A stretch of DNA of 50,571 bases from Amycolatopsis echigonensis (GCF_014174495.1 NZ_JACJHR010000066.1:1-50571), one strand, 5' to 3'. Counted from the stretch's first letter, positions 1 to 8,059 are shown. A program made the numbers and translations. Notes: generated by a model not told the origin, from the sequence alone.

Positions 1-62
1 GCCGAGCCGAGCCGAGCCGAGCCGAGCCGAGCCGAGCCGAGCCGAGCCGAGCCGAGCCGAGC
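1..62. repeat. GCCGA pentanucleotide tandem repeat
   Basis: Twelve uninterrupted copies of GCCGA plus two bases. The array runs off the left edge, so its true length is unknown. The unit is 5 bp, so copy-number change would shift any reading frame. No gene is visible through it. Confidence 0.95.
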
Positions 63-190
63 ACGCGGGCGGGCCGGGTCGAGCGGTGGGGTCAGGCGCA
101 ACGGGGCTGAGCGGCAAGCCGGGCGAGTGAGCCCGCAATCCTGTCCATGAGGTAGGCGATCTCCACACCCCGGTCTCCCCTCCGCGCTAG

Positions 191-307
191 CGTCGCCCGT
201 CGCCCGTCGCCCGTCGCCCGTCGCCCGTCGCCCGTCGCCCGTCGCCCGTCGCCCGTCGCCCGTCGCCCGTCGCCCGTCGCCCGTCGCCCGTCGCCCGTCG
301 CCCGTCG
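191..307. repeat. CGTCGCC heptanucleotide tandem repeat
   Basis: Sixteen perfect copies of the 7 bp unit CGTCGCC (191-302) followed by a partial copy. It is the only clear content of the 63-450 gap, apart from a possible minus-strand coding tail at 92-186. The unit is not a multiple of three, so expansion or contraction would change frame. It is a likely variable-number locus. Confidence 0.95.
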
Positions 308-450
308 TCGGCAAGCGGCAAGCGGCGCGGCCGTGGGCCGATCTCGGCGCAGCGACCTCGTCTCCCGGTGCCCGGCCCTGCCCGGCCGGGCACCGGGAGC
401 GCAGAACGCGGGCGGCCGTGAGTCGCCGCCGGCGTCCGCTTCGAGGGTGG

Positions 451-879
451 TCAGGTGCGCCGGTTCGTCGTGTGCCGCTTGCGGAGCACGGTGGCGGCGA
501 CCTGCATGAGGACCACTCCGCCCGCGGTGGCCAGACCGGCCGGGACTCCAGCGGTCGCGAAGACGATCGCGGTCGCCCCGACGAGCGGGGTCAGCAGAAC
601 CGCGATCAGCTGCCACGGCTGAGTCGCGCCGTCCGGCTGCTGCGCGGCCAGTTCGACCGACGTCCGCGCCGTCTTCCACGACGGATAGGCCGGGCGCGTG
701 CTCGGCCGCAGCGAGGGCACTGCCGGTGCCAGCTGGGGCATGCCCGGTTCGTGAAACGTCACGGTCACCCGGCCGGGGTGTTGACTCACGGTGACGGCAT
801 ACGGTCTGTCGTCGCCGGTGTCCGGCTTTTCTGTCCGACGGGGTGCCTGGCCTGCATTTTCCGCGCCAGGAACGGTCAT
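451..879 (-). CDS. hypothetical small membrane protein
   Basis: A 142-residue protein of unknown function. The ATG at 879 is chosen because a good ribosome binding site (AGAAAGGA) lies just upstream; an upstream in-frame extension to 1032 has none. The first 90 residues are polar and rich in Pro, Thr and Arg. They are followed by one long or two short hydrophobic segments (about residues 93-133) and a basic tail (RKRHTTNRR). A cytoplasmic N-terminus with a membrane anchor is inferred. It stands alone, and no family was recognised. Confidence 0.55.
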   Translation of the reverse strand: MTVPGAENAGQAPRRTEKPDTGDDRPYAVTVSQHPGRVTVTFHEPGMPQLAPAVPSLRPSTRPAYPSWKTARTSVELAAQQPDGATQPWQLIAVLLTPLVGATAIVFATAGVPAGLATAGGVVLMQVAATVLRKRHTTNRRT

Positions 880-1049
880 TGTGCATCCTTTCTTGTCCGC
901 CGGAAAGATACCGGAACGCAGTTCCCAGGCTGCCCCCGGGGGAACCGGTTCCGGTGGCTGCGAGGGGCGTCGAGGGAATGGAATATTCCACCCGATTAAC
1001 CCCTCCTGCCTGCGGCAATGCCATCTTTGCACGCTCGCCGCCGATCGCG

Positions 1050-1190
1050 CTAACCCGGGGCGGGAATTCTCCGTAGGAACCGTCCTGTCTGGTCTTTCAG
1101 GAACGGGTATTCACCATCTTCCGGGCCATTCATGATGTTATCCATCAGCTCGTATTCGACCTGATCGGATGAATATCCGCGGAGATCCAC
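1050..1190 (-). CDS. possible 46-residue ORF in an AT-richer pocket
   Basis: An open frame beginning at a GTG (1190) encodes a 46-residue acidic peptide. Its third codon positions include many A and T, unlike every neighbouring gene. There is no ribosome binding site before the GTG, and the frame could also begin at internal ATGs. It may be a remnant of foreign DNA or chance. The rest of the 880-1273 gap holds only the promoter of the next gene: a TACCGT box about 26 bp before the ATG at 1274. Confidence 0.2.
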   Translation of the reverse strand: MDLRGYSSDQVEYELMDNIMNGPEDGEYPFLKDQTGRFLRRIPAPG

Positions 1191-1273
1191 TTTGGAGGCT
1201 GTCGCGTTGATCAACCCGGCGAATGTGACCGCAGCGCTGCTACCGTGAGTGTGCGCCGCAGACGGGGGAGGGC

Positions 1274-1900
1274 ATGGACGCACGGACGCTGGCTCGCGAG
1301 GAGCGCGCCGACTTCGCGGACTTTCTGGAGACGCTCACGCCGGACCAATGGGAACAGCCGACGCTGTGTGCCGGCTGGAACGTGCGCTCGGTCGTCGCTC
1401 ATGTCGTGAGCTACGACGAACTGAGCGGCCGCCAGTTGGCGCAGCGGTTTGGCCGCGCGCGGCTGTCGCTGAAGCGGTCCAACGAGATCGGCCTCGCCGA
1501 GTACCGGGTGCGCGCGCCGGAGGAGCTGATCGGCGTCATGCGGCGGTACCCGCAGCCGGGCCGGATGCTGGGCAAGTTCGGCGGGATGGTCGGGTTTCTC
1601 GACGGCCTGATCCATCAGCAGGACATCCGCCGCCCGCTCGGGCTGCCGCGGACGATCCCAGCGGCCCGGTTGCGCCGGGCGCTGGAACTGTCGCTGCGCG
1701 CACCGCCGGTCGGGGTGTCGCGTCGGCTGACCGGGTTGCGGGCCGTCGCGACCGACTTGGACTGGGCGTCCGGGAACGGCATCGAAGTCCGCGGCCCGGC
1801 GGAGGCCATGCTGCTCGCCCTGGCCGGCCGCCGCGCGGCGGCCGACGATCTCACTGGCCCGGGCCTCGATGTGCTGATCAGCCGCACCACCGTGGCGTGA
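1274..1900 (+). CDS. maleylpyruvate isomerase family mycothiol-dependent enzyme (DinB-like)
   Basis: A 208-residue protein of the actinobacterial TIGR03083-type DinB/MDMPI family. Members use or are thought to use mycothiol as a thiol cofactor and bind a metal through histidines in a four-helix bundle. The start is fixed by a strong site, GGGGGAGGG, directly before the ATG. The N-terminal signature is visible: a Cys-Ala-Gly-Trp-Asn-Val segment (residues 32-37) followed by His43, the usual first metal ligand. A second pair lies around His-Gln-Gln-Asp in the middle. The substrate is not predictable. The gene stands alone, and a paralogue lies at 45883-46608. Confidence 0.8.
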   Translation: MDARTLAREERADFADFLETLTPDQWEQPTLCAGWNVRSVVAHVVSYDELSGRQLAQRFGRARLSLKRSNEIGLAEYRVRAPEELIGVMRRYPQPGRMLGKFGGMVGFLDGLIHQQDIRRPLGLPRTIPAARLRRALELSLRAPPVGVSRRLTGLRAVATDLDWASGNGIEVRGPAEAMLLALAGRRAAADDLTGPGLDVLISRTTVA

Positions 1901-1931
1901 TTTGCATGGCTTGCGGGGTCCTGGCGGCTGC

Positions 1932-2215
1932 GGCGTGACTCCGGCAGGGCTCGGGGTGCCCACGATGTACGGCCCGGACACTGCTTCCGCTCCGTTGTCA
2001 GTCGTTGTGGTGCGGAGTTCGATTCCCGGCGTGACTCCGGCTGGCGCGGAGTGGCCACCCGGCGTTCTTGGGCGCTGCTTCCGGCGCGTTGTCGGCCGCA
2101 CCGCTGTGACGCAGAGTTCGATCCCTGGCGCGACTCCGGCTGGCTCGTTGTATCCACTCCGCATGCCCAAGCGCTGCTTCCGCCACTCCGCCGGGGTGCG
2201 ATCCAGCCCAGCGTG
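1932..2215. repeat. three imperfect ~97 bp tandem repeats
   Basis: Units start at 1932 (96 bp), 2028 (99 bp) and 2127 (partial, about 89 bp). Each opens with a GGCGTGACTCCGGC-like block. A CTGCTTCCG block follows about 45 bp later, and the two full units end in GAGTTCGAT plus CCC. They lie in the 1901-2614 non-coding gap. No reading frame is kept open in a convincing way across units. Confidence 0.75.
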
Positions 2216-2242
2216 CTGGCTATTCGCGCCACTGTCGTGTGA

Positions 2243-2262
2243 CAACCCCCGCGCAGGGGTTG
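2243..2262. terminator. hairpin, possible terminator
   Basis: A perfect 7 bp stem, CAACCCC/GGGGTTG, with a 6 nt loop lies just after the ~97 bp repeats. There is no T tract. It may end transcription from the isomerase gene 340 bp upstream, but the distance makes this weak. Confidence 0.35.
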
Positions 2263-2436
2263 CGTATGCGCTTGGCGACAGCAGTCATAGCGGCGACCGC
2301 ACTCCCGGAAGCGAGGTGATGCCCGCGGACGCCCGCCGCTTTCCCCCTCGCGGTGCCCGTGACTGCTGCCGCGCCTCGCATCGCTGAGGCAGCACGGGTG
2401 CCGTAACAATCGCGGCGGCGTCCGCCCTCCCGGGGG

Positions 2437-2454
2437 TGTCACCACCTGGTGACA
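2437..2454. promoter_or_regulatory. perfect 18 bp palindromic operator candidate
   Basis: TGTCACCA-CC-TGGTGACA is an 8+8 bp inverted repeat in the spacer upstream of the small zinc-finger-like gene at 2615. It has the size and symmetry of a site for a dimeric repressor. The regulator is unknown. Confidence 0.5.
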
Positions 2455-2527
2455 TCTAACCCGTCGGTAACCCGCGGCTCGGTCCCCGGCGACCGCGGAA
2501 ATGCTTGTGGCTGCGGGAAAATCCCGA

Positions 2528-2546
2528 TTCCGGTGATCACTCGGAA
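2528..2546. promoter_or_regulatory. quasi-palindrome upstream of the zinc-finger-like gene
   Basis: A GTGATCAC core is flanked by TTCCG and CGGAA arms. It sits about 70 bp before the GTG at 2615, a position suitable for controlling that gene. The rest of the 1901-2614 gap shows no further clear gene. Confidence 0.4.
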
Positions 2547-2614
2547 CGGGGGCTTGCGTTACGCGGCGGCGACATCCCAAATGGGACTCCATGCACCACA
2601 AGGGGAGGAGTCCG

Positions 2615-2845
2615 GTGTTCAGATGGCAGCAGGCGGAGGGAAAACGGCACGCGCTCGACGGGCCGTTCGCGCCGCGACCCGGGGAAACGTTCACCGCGCT
2701 GTGCGGAGCCGAAGTCACGGTCGCCCGCCAGGACGTACCGCAGCTCGGCGGCCACTGGTTCGACCCGACGTGCTCTGACTGCGCGCAGGAATGGCTCCGC
2801 CGACAGGAAGAGGCCCGCTCGAACGAAGAACGGTGCCTGGCGTGA
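2615..2845 (+). CDS. small zinc-finger-like protein (zf-HC3-type)
   Basis: A 76-residue protein with the His/Cys spacing seen in the actinobacterial putative zinc-finger family zf-HC3. A His in KRHALDG precedes Cys-Gly (residues 30-31), and a C-terminal C-x2-C pair occurs in PTCSDCAQEW. The start is the GTG at 2615, because GGGGAGGAG lies 4 nt upstream; an ATG at 2591 would place that site inside the gene. Zinc binding is inferred from the residues. The biological role is unknown. The next gene starts 13 bp downstream and also has a cysteine-rich end, so the two are probably co-transcribed. Confidence 0.7.
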   Translation: MFRWQQAEGKRHALDGPFAPRPGETFTALCGAEVTVARQDVPQLGGHWFDPTCSDCAQEWLRRQEEARSNEERCLA

Positions 2846-2858
2846 GCAGTGCGGAGGG

Positions 2859-3362
2859 ATGGCGCTTGGCACTCGCTGGGAACGGCGCATGACCGGACGC
2901 TGGAGCAGGCTCCCCGAGCAGCGCAGTTCGGCCGTCGGGCTCACCGGCCCCGAACTGGTTGCCTGGATTCGCGACCTGCAAGCCACCCTCGCGCTGGACC
3001 TCGGCTTCCTGACCCGCGCGCTCGACGAACGATGCCCGCGGCCCGACGCGGTGCGGGACCTTGGCGAGCGCCTTCTCGACCTCGGCCGCGCGTTGGTCCG
3101 GCGGGCAGATCACCTCAACGAGGTCGTCTTGGCGAGCCTGCCCGCGCACGGCTGGCTGCCGCAGGCGGGCGCGCCGGAGAACGCGATCCGGGTCGCGCAC
3201 CAGGTCGGACGCCGTCCGCTTCGGTGCGGGCCGGTGTTTCTCGGCTTGTGCGGGGCCGCGTGTTTTCCGGTGTACGGGCAGGATCCGCACAATCACACGA
3301 AACGGTACGAGCGATGTGCGGAATGTCAGAGCAAGGGAGGTGCGGCAATGCTTCGCGAGTGA
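2859..3362 (+). CDS. hypothetical protein with C-terminal Cys/His cluster
   Basis: A 167-residue protein that I do not recognise as a whole. Residues 30-95 are predicted mostly helical (alternating Leu, Ala, Arg and acidic residues). The C-terminal 50 residues carry a cluster resembling the preceding protein: Cys in RCGP, two Cys in GLCGAACFP, His-x-His in PHNHTK, and C-x2-C in ERCAEC. This looks like a second zf-HC3-like metal site. The ATG at 2859 has GGAGGG too close upstream, so the ATG at 2889 is an alternative. It lies 13 bp after the first zinc-finger-like gene. Confidence 0.55.
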   Translation: MALGTRWERRMTGRWSRLPEQRSSAVGLTGPELVAWIRDLQATLALDLGFLTRALDERCPRPDAVRDLGERLLDLGRALVRRADHLNEVVLASLPAHGWLPQAGAPENAIRVAHQVGRRPLRCGPVFLGLCGAACFPVYGQDPHNHTKRYERCAECQSKGGAAMLRE

Positions 3363-3570
3363 CGGGAAAAGCTCGGCAAGGGCAACGGGCCGTGAGGGCT
3401 TGAGCTGCGGGCCGGACCCGGCGAAGCGGCGGGAGCTAGCGGAAGGCTGTTCGGCGCGAGGGTGAGCTAGCGCTGAGAGACCCCCGCCACAGGGCACGCA
3501 AACCGGATCACCTGGGCGAAACCCGGCCTTCAACCCAGCAACGCTCGGGCTTTTCCGGTTTCCTGTACCG

Positions 3571-4056
3571 ATGAGCGAGGAGACCTCTACCCGTTCCACC
3601 GAGCGGCTGTTCCGGATCGCGATCACGCTGAAGGGCCTCGACGGAGGCCTTCAACTGGTCGGGGCGCTGATCCTGGCGTTCATCCCCGCGACGTTCGTCA
3701 ACGGGTTCGTCAACGCGGTCATCACCCGCGACCTGCTTGGCGACCCCTCCGGCACGCTCGCGCGGCATCTGGAAACCGCCGCCGAGCATTTCACCGGCGG
3801 GGGCACCAAGACGTTCGCCGTCGCGTACCTGCTGGCGCACGGGTTGCTCAAGCTCGGCCTCGTGTGGGCGCTCGCGCGCAAGTGGGTGCGCGCCTACCCG
3901 GTCGCGATGGTCGTGCTCGCGGCGTTCGTCGTGTACGAGATCTACCGCGCCTTCGAGACCCACTCGATCGCGCTGCCGTTCTTCGCGGCGCTCGACGCGG
4001 TGATCATCGTGCTCGTCTATCGCGAGTACCGGAACCTCAAACGCGATCACGCCTGA
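3571..4056 (+). CDS. DUF2127 domain membrane protein
   Basis: A 161-residue integral membrane protein. It shows the DUF2127 pattern: an N-terminal RLFRIAITLKGLDGGL segment, a first hydrophobic span through about residue 50, a hydrophilic loop containing a long helix (about 50-78), and three further spans to residue 150 with a basic C-terminus. The function of the family is unknown. No clear ribosome binding site precedes the ATG. It converges with the PP2C gene, leaving only 6 bp between stop codons. The 208 bp spacer upstream shows two GCTAGC motifs but no recognised element. Confidence 0.8.
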   Translation: MSEETSTRSTERLFRIAITLKGLDGGLQLVGALILAFIPATFVNGFVNAVITRDLLGDPSGTLARHLETAAEHFTGGGTKTFAVAYLLAHGLLKLGLVWALARKWVRAYPVAMVVLAAFVVYEIYRAFETHSIALPFFAALDAVIIVLVYREYRNLKRDHA

Positions 4057-4062
4057 CCCCGC

Positions 4063-4764
4063 TCAGGCGGCGGTGGGAAACCTCTCCGTCACCCGCGTCC
4101 TCACGTCCGCGGGTTCCACGAACAGCGCCGTGGCGTTGTCGCGGCCGCCCAGGGCGATGGCGGTCGCGACCAACGCCGAGGCACCGCGGGCCGGGTCGGC
4201 GAGGATTTCGTCGATCGTCGCGGGCGGCAGGACCTTGTGCACGCCGTCGCTGGTGAGGAGGAGACCGCCGCTCGGGGTTTCCGTCGTGCCGATCTCCTCC
4301 GGTTTCGCCGTGCGGACGCTCGTGGTCACCAGATGCTCCATCCGCGGCGAGTACGGCTGGTGCCGCGAGCGGAAGTACTCCGCCAGCGTGTGGTCCTGCG
4401 TGAGCTTGTGGATCATCGACCCGTCCCACGCGTACGCCCGCGCGTCGCCGACCCACGCGATCCGGTATCCGCCGGCGAAGGGCATCGCCACCACGAGAAC
4501 CGCGTCTCCGGTGCCGCCCAGGCGGCGAACTGCTTGCTGTGCGGCCAAAATCGCCTTGACCGGACCGGCTTCGACCGGGGTGCGCGCGGCAGCCGCGGCG
4601 GCGACCTGGGCGGCTCGCCTGGCACCGGGGTCGTCCCCCACGCCGTCGGCGAGCGCGAACGTGATCCCGGGTGCCCCGGCGGCCGCGTAGGCGCTCACCG
4701 CATCGGCATTGCGCTCGCGCGGCCCCTTCTCGCTCGCGGTGTGCCAGCGTGGGTATCCGGCCAT
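4063..4764 (-). CDS. PP2C-family serine/threonine protein phosphatase
   Basis: A 233-residue soluble phosphatase of the PPM/PP2C family, which dephosphorylates Ser/Thr proteins with two metal ions. Metal-binding motifs are in order: ERNAD (Asp21), ALADGVGDD (Asp40-Gly41), LLLTSDGV near residue 180, and GGRDNATA near 215. The family is usually 230-250 residues when it is a bare catalytic domain, as here. The ATG at 4764 has GGGAGG 5 nt upstream. It follows the GT39 gene on the same strand after 88 bp and has its own ribosome site. It may be read from the same operon or alone. Its partner kinase is not in the window. Confidence 0.88.
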   Translation of the reverse strand: MAGYPRWHTASEKGPRERNADAVSAYAAAGAPGITFALADGVGDDPGARRAAQVAAAAAARTPVEAGPVKAILAAQQAVRRLGGTGDAVLVVAMPFAGGYRIAWVGDARAYAWDGSMIHKLTQDHTLAEYFRSRHQPYSPRMEHLVTTSVRTAKPEEIGTTETPSGGLLLTSDGVHKVLPPATIDEILADPARGASALVATAIALGGRDNATALFVEPADVRTRVTERFPTAA

Positions 4765-4852
4765 CGTGACCTCCCGGGCGTTCGCGGCGGATGCCTCTCC
4801 GTGCTTTTCAGAATGCGCCTCGTTCCTGGGAAGAGGCTGAGGATTCCCGAAC

Positions 4853-6694
4853 TCACCGGGTGAGCTGGTAGACAGTTTCGCGACCGATCGTCGTCGCGGT
4901 GAAGTTCGCGGCCACCCACTCGGAAATGTCGTTCGACCCGCCGCCGGGACCGCCGCCCCGTCCGCCGTCCACGTAGTACGCCACTTCGCCCGCCGCGACG
5001 TACTGCTTGAACTGCTCCAGCGTCGGGGCCGGATCGCTGCCGTCCCAGCCACCGATGCCCATCACCGACTTGCCGCTCGCCAGCTCCAGGCTCGCCGCCG
5101 ACTGCGAACCGGTCGTCGCGGCGGCCCACTTCGTCGTCGTGCCGCCCAGCACCTGCGCGAGGGTTCCGCTGGTCTCGTCCATCCCGCCGCCGAAACCGCC
5201 CCTGCCGCCCATGGCGGTCGTACGCGGGCCGGAAGTCGGGATGGAACCGCTGTGCGGCAAGGAAACCGTCTCCACGGCGTACCCGGCCGTGCCGACCCCG
5301 AGCGTCAGGACGATCGCCGCGGCGAGGCCGATCAAGACCGTCCGCACCCGCGGGACCCCGACCACCACGACGGTGCTCACCAGCAACCCCAGCACCACGA
5401 TCGCCCAGCGCAGCGCGGGCAACCAGTCCGGCGTGCGGTCGAGCAGGATGAAGTCCCACACCGCGGTCGCCGCGATCATCCCGCCCAGCACCATCCGCGG
5501 TCCGGGGTGCGCCCGGCCGCGCCACAGCGCGTGCCCGGAAAGCGCGACCAGCGCGGCGATCGCGGGCGCGAGCTGCACCGCGTAGTACGGGTGCACGGTG
5601 CCGCTCATGAAGCTGAACACCAGCCCGGTCACGAACAGCCAGCAGCCCCAGACCAGCAGCGACGCCCGGGTCCGGTCGGTGCGCGCGGCGCGCCGGGTGA
5701 ACCACAATCCGGCGACCAGGCCGATCAGCGCGGCGGGCAGCAGCCACGAGACCTCGGTGCCGAAGCTCGCGCCGAACATCCGTCCGAGGCCGGAACTGCC
5801 GCCGAACGCGGTATTGCCCCCGCCCATCCCGCCGCCGGCGCCGCCCATGCCGCCGTTGCCCTGCCCGCCAAAGATCCGCCCGAGCCCGTTGTACCCGAGC
5901 GCCAGCTCGAGCAGACTGTTCCCGGTCGACCCGCCGATGTACGGCCGCGAAGCCGAAGGCCAGATCTCCACCAGCGCCACGAACCAGCCAGCCGACACGA
6001 CCACCGCGACCCCGGCGTAAACCAAGTGCAGCAATCGCTTCCCGAGACCGGTCGGCGCGGCGACCAGGTACGCCAGGGCGAACGCGGGCAGCACGAGAAA
6101 CGCCTGCATCATCTTCGTCAGGAAGCCGAAACCGATTGCCACGCCTGCGAAAGCAAGCCATCGAGGGCTCGCCTTCTCAATCGCTCGCACGGTGCAGTAC
6201 GCACCGGCGATCAGCAGCAGGGTGAGCAGCGCGTCCGGGTTGTTGAAACGGAACATCAACGCGGCGACCGGCGTCAGCGCGAGTATCGCCCCGGCCAGCA
6301 AACCCGGCAGTGGCCCGGAAACCCGGCGCACCGTCAGGTACAGCAGGCCGACGGAAGCGACGCCCATCAGAGCCTGCGGGGCGAGCACGGTGAAGCTGGA
6401 GAAGCCGAAGACTCGCGCGAAAGCCGTTCCCACCCATAGTGCAGCGGGCGGTTTGTCGACAGTGATCACGTTCCCGGCGTCCAGCGAACCGAACAGCCAT
6501 GCCTTCAGGCTCTGCGTGCCCGACTGCACGGCCGCGGCGTAGAACGAGTTGCCGAATCCGGAAGCGGTCAGGTTCCAGAAGTACAGGACAGCGGTGAGTG
6601 CCAGCAGGCCGAGCATCGACGGGCGGGCCCAGCGAGGCTCCGCGCGATCCGGCGCGTCCGGGGCAGCAGGCCGGGCGGACAGGACAGTGCTCAA
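4853..6694 (-). CDS. GT39-family membrane glycosyltransferase (YkcB-like), copy 1
   Basis: A 613-residue polytopic protein of glycosyltransferase family 39 (ArnT/PMT_2 type). Such enzymes take sugars from polyprenyl-phosphate donors on the outer face of the membrane. It has about a dozen hydrophobic spans, a conserved first loop (VDKPPAALW at residues 79-87), and FNNPDALL at 150-157. A Gly/Met-rich loop lies at about 276-308. A C-terminal extracytoplasmic domain contains LPHSGSIP and a GGWDGSDPAPT segment typical of YkcA/B-like proteins. The start is TTG at 6694: it overlaps the GT2 stop (TTGA) and has GAGGAG 5 nt before, indicating translational coupling. It is closely related to the copy at 8060-9880. 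Confidence 0.85.
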   Translation of the reverse strand: MSTVLSARPAAPDAPDRAEPRWARPSMLGLLALTAVLYFWNLTASGFGNSFYAAAVQSGTQSLKAWLFGSLDAGNVITVDKPPAALWVGTAFARVFGFSSFTVLAPQALMGVASVGLLYLTVRRVSGPLPGLLAGAILALTPVAALMFRFNNPDALLTLLLIAGAYCTVRAIEKASPRWLAFAGVAIGFGFLTKMMQAFLVLPAFALAYLVAAPTGLGKRLLHLVYAGVAVVVSAGWFVALVEIWPSASRPYIGGSTGNSLLELALGYNGLGRIFGGQGNGGMGGAGGGMGGGNTAFGGSSGLGRMFGASFGTEVSWLLPAALIGLVAGLWFTRRAARTDRTRASLLVWGCWLFVTGLVFSFMSGTVHPYYAVQLAPAIAALVALSGHALWRGRAHPGPRMVLGGMIAATAVWDFILLDRTPDWLPALRWAIVVLGLLVSTVVVVGVPRVRTVLIGLAAAIVLTLGVGTAGYAVETVSLPHSGSIPTSGPRTTAMGGRGGFGGGMDETSGTLAQVLGGTTTKWAAATTGSQSAASLELASGKSVMGIGGWDGSDPAPTLEQFKQYVAAGEVAYYVDGGRGGGPGGGSNDISEWVAANFTATTIGRETVYQLTR

Positions 6695-7956
6695 GACGAC
6701 TCCTCGGTAGCGGCACGGCGCGGATTGAAGACCCAGCCCCGCAGCAGCAGGAAACGGAGCACCGTGGCGGCGAGGTTCGCCAGCACGAGCACGGTCGTCT
6801 CCAGGGCGAGCCCGGGATTGGTGGTGTGGTTGAGCAAGGCGAGCGAACCGCTCGTCAGCGCCAGTCCGAGGCCGAACACGATCAGCCCCTCGAACTGGTG
6901 CCGCCCGGCTCCGGCCCGTCCTCGGACGCCGAACGTCACTCGCCGGTTCACCGCGGTGTTCGCGATGGCGGTGACGAGCAGTGCGGTGAAGTTGGCCGCT
7001 TGCGCGCCGACCACGGTCCGCAGCAGCAGGAAAAGCAGCAGGTACGCGACAGTGCTGGCGATGCCGACCGCGGCGAACCGCACGAGTTGTTTGACCAGGC
7101 TCGGGGACACCCCGGGGGCCTCCACGCCGATCGGTTCGCGGCCGAGCTGCTCGCGCAGCCGGTGCACGGGAATCTCGCCGGTGAGGGTCGCGCGGGTGAT
7201 CCGGGCGATGCCCTTGAGGTCGGCCGCGGCGGTCGCGAGGAGATCGACCGACGAGTCCGGGTCGTCGACCCAGTCGACCGGCACCTCGTGGATCCGCAGC
7301 CCGGACCGCTGGGCGAGCACGAGCAGTTCGGTGTCGAAGAACCAGCCGGTGTCGCGCACGTGCGGGAGCAGCGCGCGGGCGACGTCGGCGCGGATCGCCT
7401 TGAACCCGCATTGCGCGTCGGAGAACCTGGCGGCGAGCGTGCCGCGGAGGATCAGGTTGTAGCAGCGGGAGATGAACTCGCGCTTCGGCCCGCGGACCAC
7501 GCGGGCGCCGCGGGCGAGCCGGCTGCCGATCGCGACGTCCGAATGTCCGGACAGCAGCGGCGCGACGAGCGGGTCCAGCGCGGCCAGGTCGGTGGACAGG
7601 TCGACGTCCATGTAGGCCAGCACGGCGGCGTCCGAATCGGACCAGACGGCCCGCAGCGCGCGGCCGCGGCCCTTCTCGTCCAGGTGGCGCACCTCGACCT
7701 CGGGGAACTCGCGGGCCAGTTCCTCGGCCACGGCAAGGGTCTTGTCGGTGCTCGCGTTGTCCGCGACGGTGATCCGGTAGGGGTAGCCGGCGCGTTCGGC
7801 GAGATGCGCCCGCAGCCTGCGGATGCACGGTTCGAGGTCGGTTTCCTCGTTGTAAACCGGGATGACGACGTCCAGCACGGGCTGCGGGCCGCCGAGGCCG
7901 ACCGGAGTCGTCCCGGGCCGCGGGGCGCTGCTGCGGGAAGGGGCGGTGGCGTTCAT
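6691..7956 (-). CDS. bifunctional glycosyltransferase family 2 / GtrA-like protein
   Basis: A 421-residue fusion. Residues about 25-260 are a GT2 domain of the dolichol-/polyprenyl-phosphate sugar synthase type, with DVVIPVYNEE at the start and the acidic metal site in LAYMDVDLSTD. Residues about 290-415 form a four-span GtrA domain, a family linked to flipping polyprenyl-phosphate sugars across the membrane. The first 25 residues are a Ser/Pro-rich leader. The ATG at 7956 is preferred; the frame extends further upstream into the intergenic spacer without a good site. By family, it would make and flip the donor that the coupled GT39 enzymes use. This substrate link is inference. Confidence 0.85.
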   Translation of the reverse strand: MNATAPSRSSAPRPGTTPVGLGGPQPVLDVVIPVYNEETDLEPCIRRLRAHLAERAGYPYRITVADNASTDKTLAVAEELAREFPEVEVRHLDEKGRGRALRAVWSDSDAAVLAYMDVDLSTDLAALDPLVAPLLSGHSDVAIGSRLARGARVVRGPKREFISRCYNLILRGTLAARFSDAQCGFKAIRADVARALLPHVRDTGWFFDTELLVLAQRSGLRIHEVPVDWVDDPDSSVDLLATAAADLKGIARITRATLTGEIPVHRLREQLGREPIGVEAPGVSPSLVKQLVRFAAVGIASTVAYLLLFLLLRTVVGAQAANFTALLVTAIANTAVNRRVTFGVRGRAGAGRHQFEGLIVFGLGLALTSGSLALLNHTTNPGLALETTVLVLANLAATVLRFLLLRGWVFNPRRAATEESS

Positions 7957-7989
7957 GGGTTCACCGTCGTCTGCCGGGCTTTGGCCACG

Positions 7990-8016
7990 TTGTGGTGTTC
8001 CTGTGCCTGCGCTGTG
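7990..8016 (-). promoter_or_regulatory. direct-repeat array (CACAG half-sites, 11 bp period) upstream of GT2-GtrA
   Basis: Read toward the gene, half-sites CACAG, CACAG and CACAA start exactly 11 bp apart (plus-strand CTGTG at 8012 and 8001, TTGTG at 7990). Head-to-tail half-sites at one helical turn are the classic layout for OmpR/PhoB-family response regulators. The array lies 34 bp before the GT2 start. Confidence 0.7.
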
Positions 8017-8059
8017 CGACGTACGCCCGCTCGGGTGATCTTGGCCGCACGGCACGGAA

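Noticed and set aside
191..307. CRISPR-like array
   Set aside because: The units are 7 bp and contiguous, with no spacers; it is a simple tandem repeat.
451..1032. Extended start at 1032 for the small membrane protein
   Set aside because: No ribosome site precedes it, whereas AGAAAGGA precedes the internal ATG at 879.
2015..2130. tRNA-like T-loop sequences (GTTCGATTCCC, GTTCGATCCC) in the ~97 bp repeats
   Set aside because: The flanking bases do not form a 5 bp T stem (mismatches at two positions), and no acceptor or anticodon arm or CCA end can be drawn.
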